This document shows positions 31,767 through 44,800 of a stretch of DNA of 64,000 bases, piece after piece. The DNA comes from Glandiceps talaboti (Eukaryota; Hemichordata; Enteropneusta; Spengelidae). Where the stretch lies: NCBI RefSeq assembly GCF_964340395.1, contig NC_135559.1, positions 2,600,001 to 2,664,000 on the forward strand. The letters are read 5' to 3'. The notes beneath the pieces are model-generated. The model was not told the origin of the DNA, did not search any database, and saw nothing but the letters and a program-made list of their open reading frames with translations. How positions within the stretch are numbered: the first letter of the stretch is position 1; the number at the start of each line of letters is the position of its first letter. The position numbers were made by a program, and so were the translations under genes.

Positions 31767-33684
31767 GGTACTACCACAGGGAGCTCAGGCTCAGTTTTGT
31801 TTACAAATACAAGTAAACAAACGAACATAAACATAAACAATTAAACCGATTGATGAGCAGATAAATATATGAATAAACAACAACACGCACACACTATCTC
31901 CCAAATACAACAAGTACACCGAAGTATTACTTTCTCTGTGTGCTACACTCATTTATAGCATTCATTTCAAGTGTAAAAGTATGTTGTTTCAATTGGTTTA
32001 TTTACAAGCCTAGCATGTGGACTTTCTAATGTGGTCAATCAGTAAATGAAACAGTATACTTTTACCAATGGAGATACCGCCCTGGCTCAGTTAGTTTTGT
32101 TTAAATATAGAAATAAGCAAGTAAACAACAAACAAACAAATACTACCCCCCCCCCCAATAGTCACCAATGGAGATACCACTCCTTTGGTGACTACATTGT
32201 ATTTGGGGGTAGTGTTTGTTTGTGTGTGTGTGTGTGTTCGTTTGTTTGTTGTTGTTTATTCATGTAGTTATCTACACATTTATCGGTCTATTTGTATATG
32301 TTTTTGTCTGTCTGTTTGTTTGTTTGTTTGTTTGTTTGTATTTGTAAACAATACTAACTGAGCCTGGGCTCCCTGTGGTACGACCAGCTAACGATGTATC
32401 TCGACAATGCAGTAAACATATACTAAATCCTTCACTCCAGCACAGACAAGTATGTTAGTTGTCTGTCACGCCAGTGACCGTTGCCGGCGATGACCAGTTT
32501 TCTGTACTTATTTATTCAAAGATGACATCCATTCCCCATTTCTAGCCTATTAGTTTATAGTACCACAGGGCACTAAAGGCTTAGTTAGTCATATTTACGA
32601 AAACAAACAAACAAACACGATAAATGAATAAACCCGCAAACAATAAATAAATAAATACTGACAAGCATCAACAAGAGAGTAATTACAAATAATTATCAAT
32701 TGCAAGAATTGCTACATGTTTTCCTATATACAAAATGGTCACATACCCCAAAATGAGGGTGTGATAATCCCGGTGATAGTACTTGGATAGTCCCTTTCTT
32801 TACACATTACAGAAAGTCAGTAATGTGTACTGTGAAGATAACGTAGTGTAAAATCGGAACACGGTCGTCAGGAACCAGACTATATTTCTCAGTGTTGTGA
32901 AAGAAATACTCAAATATCAGCTCTAGTTCTAACCTCAGATTCATTTGTTGTGTTAAAAAAATTTAGTTGCTTTTATATTTACTTTGAGTTTAGTCATTAC
33001 ATTATTAGAAGTTTATTTTATTTTTGTTCCTTTCTTTAATATTATATTTGTATATTTGTAAGGATTACTTTTGGTAATTCCCTGGGTTTTATTGTACGTA
33101 CAGTAAAAGTGTACCCCAGAGTCTATACACATTCTCACACCGTCCACTAGAGCTATCCGTGACTTTCAATGGTCTGGAAACTGCAAGCACCTGGTAATTA
33201 AAAAAAAAGTTGGAGATTTTCCCTTTCAAAAAATAAAAGTGGATATAAAATTGACTCTTATATGAGACTAAAAAACAAGGGACGGTGGCAGTTTAATTTC
33301 TGAATTGTAAAACTTGAGGTTATGAAACTATTAAAGGTAATTGTTAATAGTGGAGTCACAAGGAATCGGGCGATTGTTTGTTTAGGTTCGTCGTCGATAC
33401 AAAAGACACGGTATATATAAAGTTGTAAGTGGGTACTACATGGCTTGATTTATTTATTTATTTATTTATTATTTGCGGGTTTATTTATTTATCTTGTTTG
33501 TTTGTTTGTTTGTTTGTTTGTTTGTTTGTTTGTTTGTTTGTTTGTTTGTTTTCGTAAATATGACTAACTAAGCCTGAGTGCCCTGTGGTACTATAAACTG
33601 AGCTATAGGCTAGAAATGGGGAATGGATGTCATCTTTGAATAGATAAGTACAATAAAGTTGTAAGTGGGTACTACATGGCTTGA
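31767..33684. mobile_element. Nest of related foldback elements
   Basis: Inverted arms at about 31768-31826 and 32300-32381 share taccacaggg and cagttttgtttacaaata-like blocks, with a third, direct piece at about 32069-32140. A second inverted pair, 32502-32660 and 33440-33653, shares gatgacatccattcccc, the same accacaggg block, and tttacgaaaacaaacaaac with ttta/tttg microsatellites. All arms belong to one repeat family. A duplicated block of about 30 bases (gttgtaagtgggtactacat core) flanks the right arm at 33419-33448 and 33655-33684. Confidence 0.75.
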
Positions 33685-34125
33685 ATCTAGTTTCGCACCT
33701 GAGCCAACTTTTTTTTTAATGATGTGCAGAAATGATAAATAAACATATGGTAGCATTTCTCCAAGTCTGTAAGTAACTGTGAATCGTTTCCTGTTTATTT
33801 GGATGGAACGCCTTGTTTTATTCGTCATGATTACAAACATGACCACCCAAACTCAATAGACAAGTAAAAAAAATTGTAAGTCCATAATGCTTTTGAAAAC
33901 TTTTTAAAGTTTGACTGTTTTAATTGTGTATTCAGTGCTATTAGATCTGTATATAGAAAATGACTCAGAATAAGTTCAAACAAACACCAGCCTTCTATGC
34001 ATGATTAACAGAGCGGTTGAAAGCGTGGGCTCAGTGTGTATCCGTTTGAAATTTCACCAAACGCAAATGTCACATGATCGGAACCATTGAGGTCACAGGT
34101 CAGGTTATGGCCTAGGGCAACCAGA
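33685..34125. other. RASA2/3 upstream region
   Basis: Presumed promoter and 5' UTR. No TATA box is obvious near the start codon; composition becomes less AT-rich close to it. Confidence 0.35.
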
Positions 34126-34183
34126 ATGGCGGACTCGACGGGGGTACATGTCCGAATTTTGGAAAGTTTACGGATCAAAATAG
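34126..34183 (+). CDS. RASA2/RASA3: RASA2/3 exon 1: start of C2A
   Basis: [19 protein letters not shown] plus one base; donor gtaaga. Followed by a first intron of 4.5 kb. Confidence 0.9.
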
Positions 34184-35785
34184 GTAAGAAATGAAGTATT
34201 TGTCGCTAACTTGTACATTTACAGACATTACGAACACTTCTAAGAATGGAGCCATGTGTCTAAGTCCTTGGTAAAAAGTTTCATACAAGCTTGTGAGAAG
34301 GAATATAGCGATCATGACGTTCATACGTACGAGTTAGTTCGGAACTAGGCCAACGCTTTGGCGTATTGACGAAACACTTCCTCTACGTACAACTCAGGCA
34401 AAGTTTTGAATGCGTGAACGGAGTGTAAACATACGTTACGTTATCAAATCGTACTCTTTGTCGTGGTCGTCTGGGTCCTGTCGTGTCTTGTTGGTCTTAT
34501 CTAACGGTATATATGACTGTGAATACATTGAAAACGTGCATTGTAAACAATTAAACTTCACTCCAGTCATGTCAAAATCTACAAAGGTCCAACCATTATG
34601 AGAAAGTTGTTGATCAGTGGGAACCATAGTCGAGTCATTGCGTGGGTGATGGAAAGAAAACAATATTCAAGTCTACAATTCCTTTTTAGAATCTGATTAC
34701 TTCTTTCTCGTTTGCCATATCTTTATCATATGGAGATAATTCATACACAGACTGGAGCCAATGTACACTCGTACCTCGGCACTATAATTAACGACATGTT
34801 TATTACGGATTTGTGTTTATTGTGCGAAGTTTTAACATAGCAGTGTAAAATGTCACCACTGCTTGTGATTTTAGTATCACGAAACCATAACCCACTGTGT
34901 TGAGATGTCGGAACAGGAAATATAATGCATTTCCTTCTAAAGTTGTATGACTTGTGGTCATGTGGCAATTATAAAATTATTTTAAAATGGAATTATTTGT
35001 ATTGTAAAGTATGTAAATAAATAGTTAAGATTTTTCTTTGATGCAGGGCTGATATCACATGTATATTCATGAATTTGTTAAGAAAACAAAATTAATAAAA
35101 TCACTGATAATAAACAAAATCAGACCAATTTTACTGAATAAATAAACAAATCATTACTATATTAGACAAGTGTTTGTTTTAACAAATGTAATGTTGTATA
35201 ACAAAATCACAATGTTACCTTTAAATAGCAGGACAGTGGTACTTAGCTTTGATATAGACAAAGTTCTGTACTGCTATAGTTTGGACAAATCAATCAAATC
35301 TAGTTTGAATGAGTTGTGATCAATCTAACACTTTCTAGCAGGGAGTTACTGAGGTAGGGTATAAAGAAGAGATTCCAAAGGTAAACCAGATTTGTAGTCT
35401 TTGGATAGTCCATTTGTCTCTAAGTCTCTGACAGTTTCCATGCTTTTGCTGGTCACTCTTTGGATAACAAGATGAAATAAAAAAATATAGTGCAGGCTTC
35501 ATCTGATTTGTATTTACTAGTAAAGATACAGTTTGAAACATTTATGTGTCAATGGCAGTGTCTTCACTACGGCATAACAACATTTTTTGTATCTATTAAA
35601 TTAGGTAACATACCCAGGGAATGAGTTACTGATGTTAAGACATTATATATCTCTGAGATCAGACTTTAAAAAAAAAATATTAAGAAAATATAATGCATAT
35701 ACAAATATGATAATATTCTGAAAAATTACTATAAGGAGAATCAGTTTTGGTAAAATGAATCAGAAAAATTTGCAAGTGTGCCGGG

Positions 35786-35850
<65 letters not shown>

Positions 35851-38800
35851 GAGAAGGGGTTGGTTAATACAGTGATATAGTAATACAGTACAAGGTTAAG
35901 TTGATAGTATTTTCCAATATTTTTCTTTGTTCACTCAAGGTAAGTACTGATGACTTTACTACATAAACCTTGTCATTTGAGATGGCGAGACAAATAATGA
36001 GGGGATCCTTGAATCATGCAGGGTTATCCCCAGCTGTGAGTGTATGCTGGACAGTTATGAAGACTTATGATGCATCAGGAGTTGATCACAAGTTATTTGT
36101 TGCAACCATACCAAGTTTAGCCCTCATCAACGGTAACCATACCCATCCCCTGGTATTGACCTATACGATAATACCTATTGTTTGTAATGTTTTCCCGCCA
36201 AATAAGAGCTTTTCATACTTGAACTTGATGATCGGTTTTGATTGGTTGGCGTTCAATTCAGAACCAACGTTTTTATTTCCTGGAGTGGCAATCCCCTTTA
36301 AATTCAATATTGTTGTACTTGTTGCCCAAACACTCTAATAGCAGGTAACTAATATATGGCAAACAAAAAGAGGAAAAATAATCACAAGTGAACGTTGTTA
36401 TGATGAGCTTTCCAAATGTTCAAAATGTTACTGCAATAAAATTGGGTATACAATGTATGAATTTTGATAATAAAATGGAGATTTTGTCAAAGAATTCTAG
36501 ATTAATTTTTAGCCTTCAGAATTTTGAAAACTCGATGCAGAAAATACGTGTACAGTAGTGCTGAATGTTATGATAACTGTAACTTCATAGCTTACAGAAT
36601 TCTTGATTTTGACACATTGTGTAGCATGTATTGTTACGCATGGTACTGGGCATATGTGTAGCTACATTGCTTTGTTGCTTGGGTAGCAATGTATTTATAC
36701 TTATACAGTCATTATTGTGAATTCATTTCATTTACCAAGTGTTCAATCTGCAGTATCAGACATTCCATTATCTCATAGGAGTGGGTTAGCATGTACATTT
36801 ACTGTGTATTGTGTCACATACTATACTATACTATAGTGAACCACTTGTAACGTATATCACAAATGCCATTTACGTCATGGGTCCATCCCGATTCTCACCT
36901 CTGACAAAACTCTACCCAAGGTGTTATAATATATATCAACTATATGACCTGCACAATATAAAATCACGACTAAGTTAGGGGTCCAGTACCATTCCTAACC
37001 ATAGTTCAACACTTATCTAACTCCTTATCTTGACAACAAACTGTTAGTTAGACATTAAAATATGTATGGACTGTATGAGCTGCACAATGTAAAATCACAA
37101 CTAAGTTAGGGGTCCAATGCCTTTCCTAGACATAGTTTAACACTTATCTAACTCCCTATCTTGACCAAAATATGTGTTCAGTCATCCACCCAAACCATAG
37201 TCCCACCCAAAGATAAACTGATTGTTACTTACAGTTTTATTACATATTACTAGACAGATAGTTACATAATTGAAAGGTCATTTTATAGTGTGTTCTCTTT
37301 GTATTCTTTGTCAAAAGAACAACAGATTGACCATAAAGTGTCTCTGACAAGCTAGAGCTAAGGTCAGATCTAATCTCAATACCCAAATCCAGGTGTTTTG
37401 TGAAAACACTGAACACAATACACTGGCAACATGCTATAACATGATCTCACATACGTAAAAAAAAAGAATGGCATACTATGTTTCATGGTAGGAGTTGTGA
37501 TCTTTTGTAAAATTCATATTTGTTTAAATATAAGCATGAAAACACAAGCATAACAAACTTGAGTAGATTTTTTTCGAATCAAGTAGTTGTGTAGTAAATG
37601 AGTATCCCTCTTCAGATCAAGTTCATGTAAAAGATAATGGCTGCGGCAGGGTTGGAGTCTGACAATACAAATCTGCGGCAAAACTAATGTGTGTGACTGT
37701 GAATACATTGTATCTCACTTGACGTTTGCCTGGGATTCTTTTTCTATGTTATCGTGTAGGTCATCCTCAGGTCATCACAAGAGATAAAAAAAAAATACAA
37801 AATGTAAACATAACTATCCAGGACTAGACTGGTCTAGCTGCTAGACCTCGGATGTTCTTCCGATAGAATACGACACACGACCGAACATCGCTATCAAGGA
37901 CGGAACATCCAAGGTCTAGCAAAAGTCATCTTTACAGTTCAGGGATATAAATAATATTAAGTGCATAATACCTAAATACTAATTATCACACCTGTCATTG
38001 AAAATACATGTAAGTTAACACATCTGAGGAGAATGACACTTTGAAATAATGAGCAGGAAGATATTCAAAGCTGGCCTGAAGTCCTGGAGACACCTGTGGT
38101 TATACATTTGTGAAAGCCATATATAGCATCCCTTTGTTTCTCTTCAATACTATTAATTATGTTATGCTAATTGCATTACAAATATTAATTAGCCATGAAT
38201 ATTAATATCATCCAGAACTCCTGTTACAGTTGCAAGGTCCGTGAAAAATATAAGTTGTATCACAAGTTATACTGATTGATAGATCTGTAATCTAGGGTTA
38301 GGATTAAATTGATTGATTAAGTCTTCAAAACTGCAGTGAATGCTATCAACACTAGGGCTCCTTAGTACTTTGATGGTATTGCCCAACCCTTGACTACATA
38401 TGCACAACCAGTATAGGTGCTTGTACGTCTACGATACAGATACAGATACAGATACAGATACAGATACAGATACAGATACAGATACAGATACAGATACAGA
38501 TACAGATACAGATACAGATACACATATACAGACACAGATACAGATACAGATACAGATATACAGATACAGATACAGATACACATATACAGATACAGATACA
38601 GATACAGGTACAGATACACATATACAGATACAGATACAGATATAGATACAGATACAGATACAGATACAGATACAGATACAGATACAGATTTGAGTTTACC
38701 ATATAGTGTTTTGTTAACTTTTAGGGGAAGCCAAAAACTTAGGCAGCTGTGGTGGCAATGGAAAAGATACATTTTGTTGCGTCAAGTTGGACCAAGAAGA

Positions 38801-41800
38801 AATTTATCGTACAGCTATTCAAGAGAAAACAAATAGGTAGGTTGTATTTTTCAGGAAGAGATTTACTTCCTATTATCCAGAAATTCAGATTTCTGTTTAT
38901 TTGAGGAAAGTAATTTAAAAAAACAGATATGGTTTATGTTCATTTTGATTCGCATGCACACCTGTATGATGAGTTTATATGTTAATTAGGTATACAGTAT
39001 AAGGGAAGGATGAAGGATGATCATTTTGTGTATGTAAGTGATTTTCAATAATTCAAACTATACCTTAATTTGTGAAGTGTGCAAAAGGACTATTTCTGTA
39101 AAATAAGCTGTGGCTTTAGATGCAATATGGCATCCAATAATCTTTGAAATTGATATTAGTTTCCATGGTTATAGAGTACTATAGAACACTAACTCATAGC
39201 TGTGTTTTAGTGTTGGGGCTGGGAGAGGGTGGAAGGGGTTATCAAATTGTTGTGTCATTTGATACCAAACATTGAAAGGTTAGGATAGTGTGATGAGCTT
39301 CTTCAAAATACTGAACACTCATACTTGCATATTGGAATTATGCACTAATTCATTTTCAACTAGTAACTGGAATTTAAAAAATAATGCAAAATTTCAAATA
39401 TTAACACATTAGGAGATGATATATTGATGTTTTGCTTTCCTTTAGTCCTTTCTATTCCGAGGAATGCGGATTTGATATACCAAGGAAATTCCGGACGGTA
39501 GGATTTTACATATATGACAAAGATCGCTTGAAACGATCCGATGCTATAATTGGTAAGGCTAGTCTACGACGTGATGAACTGCATCATTATCACGGCCATG
39601 ATCATTGGCTACAGTTAACACCTGTAGATGCTGATTCAGAAGTTCAGGTATGATATCATTCTCTTCATTTGGAAAATTTCACTAAAGACTAACTTTTACC
39701 TGCTTTGCTGGAAAAATGAGGCAGAGACTGTTATCGAGTCATTGTCTAGTTCTGTGATATACATATACGAATGTGGCTAAGACAGTTATCGAGTCATTGT
39801 CTAGTTCATTTCTGTGATATGCATATACCAATGTGGCTAAGACAGTTATCGAGTCATTGTCTAGTTCATTTCTGTGATATGCATATACCAATGTGGCTAA
39901 GACAGTTATCGAGTCATTGTCTAGTTCAGTTCTGTGATATACATATACCAATGTGGCTGAGACAGTTATCGAGTCATTGTCTAGTTTTGTGATATACATA
40001 TACCAATGTGACTGAGACAGTTATCGAGTCATTGTCTAGTTCATTTCTGTGATACGCATACATACCAATGTGGCTAAGACTGTTATCGAGTCATTGTCTA
40101 GTTCATTTCTGTGATACGCATACATACCAATGTGGCTAAGACTGTTATCGAGTCATTGTCTAGTTCATTTCTGTGATACGCATACATACCAATGTGGCTG
40201 AGACAGTTATCGAGTCATTGTCTAGTTCATTTCTGTGATACGCATACATACCAATGTGGCTAAGACTGTTATCGAGTCATTGTCTAGTTCATTTCTATGA
40301 TATGCATACATACCAATGTGGCTAAGACTGTTAGAGTCACTGTCTAGTTCTGTGATACGCATACATACCAATGTGGCTGAGACAGTTATCGAGTCATTGT
40401 CTAGTTCATTTCTGTGATACGCATACATACCAATGTGGCTGAGACAGTTATCGAGTCATTGTCTAGTTCATTTCTGTGATACGCATACATACCAATGTGG
40501 CTGAGACAGTTATCGAGTCATTGTCTAGTTCATTTCTGTGATACGCATACATACCAATGTGGCTAAGACTGTTACTGAGTCATTGTCTCGTTCTGTGATA
40601 TACATATACCAATGTGACTGAGACTGTATGCTGAGTCACTATGTTCATGCCAGTAGGCAAGCAAACTAAAGGAAGTTCATATAAAGTTTCAGTTTATATC
40701 ATGGATGTTGAGTTCTCTTTGGCAATTGTCCTATTACTTCATAATGTTCTTTCCTGTACTATAGAGAAAAGCTAATATCGTGTTTCAATATCATCAATAT
40801 TATGTCTTTTGACAAGTAATATATTTATTATAATTTTTCCTTCCATGTACTACAGGGGAAGGTTCATATTGAGATACGATTTAAGGAATTACTAAGTGAT
40901 ACAGGGACGTCATTTAACAAAATAGCTATCCGGTAAGTTGGGATTATTTCTGTACACTGTAAATTCCTGCGTTGACTAGGAATCCACATTAATAAAGTAT
41001 TTTAAAGACACATAAGCTGTAACAGGATTATTATTTTTTTCAATGAGACAACCACAATCCATTCACTGAAAATGGTTAAAATAGCAATAATTAGACATTG
41101 TACATGTTGATGAGGAGTCATTAGTGTCCAAGTATGCCTATAGCAATAGGTTTTAATTGTGATCGCTCTCGGGCACTGATTTTTGGGTGCAAACCACCAC
41201 CCCACCCCAATGAAAACCCAACAACAAGAACAAAACAATTCAGTTAGTTTTAATGTACCATATTACGTATATAGTTGCCCAAATACCTTTACTTGCAGGT
41301 GATTCTATAAGGTGTGCAATGTTACTATTTTTAAGTCAAACCCAAAAATCAATTTGATTGGATTTATTGTACTATACTATGTGTCCTGCTACACAAATGT
41401 GTTTACCCACAGTTGATTCCATACTATTCAATGTTGTTACGATTTATTGCACCATGTTATGTATACAGCTACACAAATACCTTTACCTATCGGTGATTCA
41501 ATACTGTTCAGGGTGTACCATAACAAAACTGTTTCAAAAAATGTTCCCGTTCCAGCTAGTTCAGCTGTATATACCATACCACAAATACTTCACACTTTTC
41601 AAACTAAGTTGACCGAATAAAGAGGACACACACAAAAATAATCCTATACACCACCAATGGTCTAAAATGGTATATCTCCCACTCACTTAGAGTATTTTAA
41701 TTTGTCTCATTACACTCATCTGAAATTCTTTGAGACCAAAATTCCCCCAACTGAGAGATACTAGTATACCATTTTGATTGGCCCATTTGGGTGTGCCAGG

Positions 41801-44800
41801 ATTATGCTATCATCATCTTCATCAGATAATACATATTTAAATAAAATAGTTTTGTGTCTTTATATATTGGGTTTCTCGATATACATGAGTATTGATAATG
41901 TATTATTGTTATATACAGTGTTTCAGGTCATGGAATAAAGTCTACCATATTCATGATGTTAGACTAAGCCCACACAGCATGGCTTCAAGGTTTTATAAAC
42001 AGCTGTTAGTTACATAACTGACAAGTGTAACCATGTGTATGAATTTGTAATGTATTTCTTGTTTATTTTGGAGAAAATTGTTTTCTTTACACTATTGTTT
42101 TATTTGAATAAATTTAGAGTATACAGGAAGTATGTGAAAAAGTACAGGAAATGGGTTTTTCATGTAGGATCTATGGTTTTAACCCCAAGATTTAATGACA
42201 ACACAAACGTTTCAAAGATGAAGTCATTTCAGCACTACAGTACTAGAATGCCTTGCACATGTATTTTTTATGATAATATGATCCTGGATACACAGTCATT
42301 TTCACTTTAAGACGACATGACCAAGGATACCCAGTCATTTTCACTTTACTTTCTGTGAAACTATCCACTCCAACTTGAAGAAAAACAAAGACATAAAGTT
42401 TGCATTGCTATTCCCACAGTAAACATAATATTTAATTCTTATTTTTAGAAACAGCTCTGCTCACCACCTCTCTTACTCAGATGAGGTCATTGTTTTGTGT
42501 GGGACCACTTTCTCAAAAGCTCTGTCAGACAACATTTATCACACCCTGATTTTAATACTGACCAACAAATAAAATAAATTCCTAAAATAGTATATTATAT
42601 GACATCAGACAGTTACAATTTATTTATTTGTGTTCCCTTTCTTGTAGTCTAGTTCCTATATGGTATTTACACCTCCACTTCCGACACCTTATGATTTACA
42701 CCTCCACTTACCACATTGTCATTAGAAACCACGTTGGCATCCAGATACCTTTCTTGTAAAATAACTGACCTAACAGTATCTAGCCTAGAATTCAGTAGTC
42801 TGGATGTCAATGTGGTAACAATGTGGTAAAGTGGGGGGAACTAGACTACATGTAAGAATTCAGTCATGTGGGGATTTGATCTTTACCAATTGTAGAGGAA
42901 ACCCAAGACCCGAAAAATCCCAAATTTAATTTATTCAAACACATAATAATTCCCAGAAGAATTACTATAGGTTACAAAGCACAGATGAAATAATGACTTG
43001 ATTCTAGATTCCAAGATATCTGATTCTAATCTTAAAGTTGGTGTTATTTACTGTTCTATTCAGAGTAATTGATGGCAGTGATTTGACCATTGTGAATGGG
43101 CAGTGTGACCCCTATGTTCTGGTCACTTTTGCAACACCAAGCAGGTAAGTTTCAATTTTGATACACCAGCAGGATGATTGGCATAGCGATTACCATGGTT
43201 ACAAGGGGAGTGTTTGTGTCAGTTTCATTTAATGTATTTCCTTGTTGGAATGACAACATTCAGAACTTTGAAGAATGAAATAGGAAGAAGCAAGTGGTTT
43301 GAATATTTGAATCTGATGATAATGAAAGACAGATCTAAATATTCTACATTGAAAGGAAACAGGAGTCCATATCTTTGATTATTTGAACATGGTCAGCTGT
43401 GAATGTTTCATCCGCTGAGCTGAGAGATATTTTATGATTCATTTCATAACCAAAATTGTAAGTTTTTACATTAAGCTGAATCTCATCCAGAGTAATAGCA
43501 TCATAAAATTTATTACCCTAAAATCCAGTCATGCTGGTATTTTGTTCTCACTTTTCTCCTACCATGCCTGGCATTTTGTTAGAAAGGTCATACATTCAAA
43601 CCTAAAAGTGAATTACAAAATTCCCACAGCAACATTGAATATGTGGTAATGAAAATTTCCACTCACAGAGTCAAAACATTTTGGAAGCAAATTGCTTGTT
43701 GTATTATATTATTAGTATCTTTATCACATCTATCAATGTATTTTCTGTTTGAATGTGTACAACTTGGTTTGCATGTTGCATCTTTGTCACATCCATCAAT
43801 GTATTTTCTGTTTGAATGTGTACAAGTTGGTTTGCATGTTGTATATTTATCACATATCTATGTATTTTCTGTTTGAATGTGTACAAGTTGGTTTGCATGT
43901 TGTATCTTTATCACATCTATCTATGTATTTTCTGTTTGAATGTGTACAACTTGATTTGCATGTTGTATCTTTATCACATCTATCTATCTATCTTTGTAGG
44001 TCAGAAACAAAGAAAACAAAAGTTAGAAAGAAAACTGCTGATCCTCACTTCGATGAAACATTTTTCTTTGAGGTAAGTGTTGTGAAATAATTGAAGATTA
44101 TGGCAACTTATCAGTTTGTTTTGAGGCAGGAGAAAAGTTTAGATGTTACCCGTCATGTCAGTTTGTTTTTAGAGAGGAGAATAGTCAAGATGCTACCCGT
44201 CATGTCATGAATCGATATCATGCTATGGTATCGATTCATGGTGTAAAGAGAGATCAATCAGATAGCACATGACTAAGAGTGGCAAGTGTTACCACCTGTC
44301 TTGGGTGTCACCTAGCAGTCATGGAAGTGATCACAAGTTCTCTATTCCATTCTAAAATTATAATCCAGCACTACTTTTCTATTACTTTGTTATATTATCT
44401 GTGACCCTACCCAACAAAAAGAAAATAGAATTGCTCTCTGTGTATGTATCTAAACTTTCTGTATGTATATAAACTATGTATCTAAACTCATGTAAAAATA
44501 CTTAATCATGAAAATTGTTTTACTTATATACTTATAACATTAGCCTATTTCATTGTAGTATTCTTTTAATATCTTTATTACACTTATATATCCAAATAGA
44601 ATTGCCAATTTTCTATAGAGTTATAATAAATCTATATCTTATCTTATCTTATCTTTCTTATCTTACCATACATGAACACTGACTTGCCTTGCAAGTGATG
44701 TCTTTTGAACAGGCATAGATATATACAAACTGAACCTGTTATTGCAACATGTTGACACAATGTAGCCACAGACATTGATGTACAATGTATTACACGGACT

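Larger units (their letters stand above)
34184..38724 (+). other. RASA2/3 intron 1
   Basis: Contains a (GT)n tract at 35789-35850, a tandem duplication at about 36950-37165, a small inverted repeat at about 37838-37920 (ctagacctcggatgtt), the dispersed repeat at 37976-38238 and the GATACA array. An open frame at 35970-36338 has no family support. Confidence 0.5.

Noticed and set aside
35970-36338. 122-aa open frame in RASA2/3 intron 1
   Set aside because: No recognisable domain, no flanking splice support in phase with exons 1 and 2, and composition like the surrounding intron.
38362-38836. Frames over the GATACA array (Tyr-Leu, Asp-Thr, Arg-Tyr repeats)
   Set aside because: Hexanucleotide repeat artefact in all frames; only 38725-38836 is a real exon.
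39722-40625. CRISPR-like appearance of regularly spaced direct repeats
   Set aside because: Units are contiguous minisatellite copies without unique spacers, in an intron of an animal gene.
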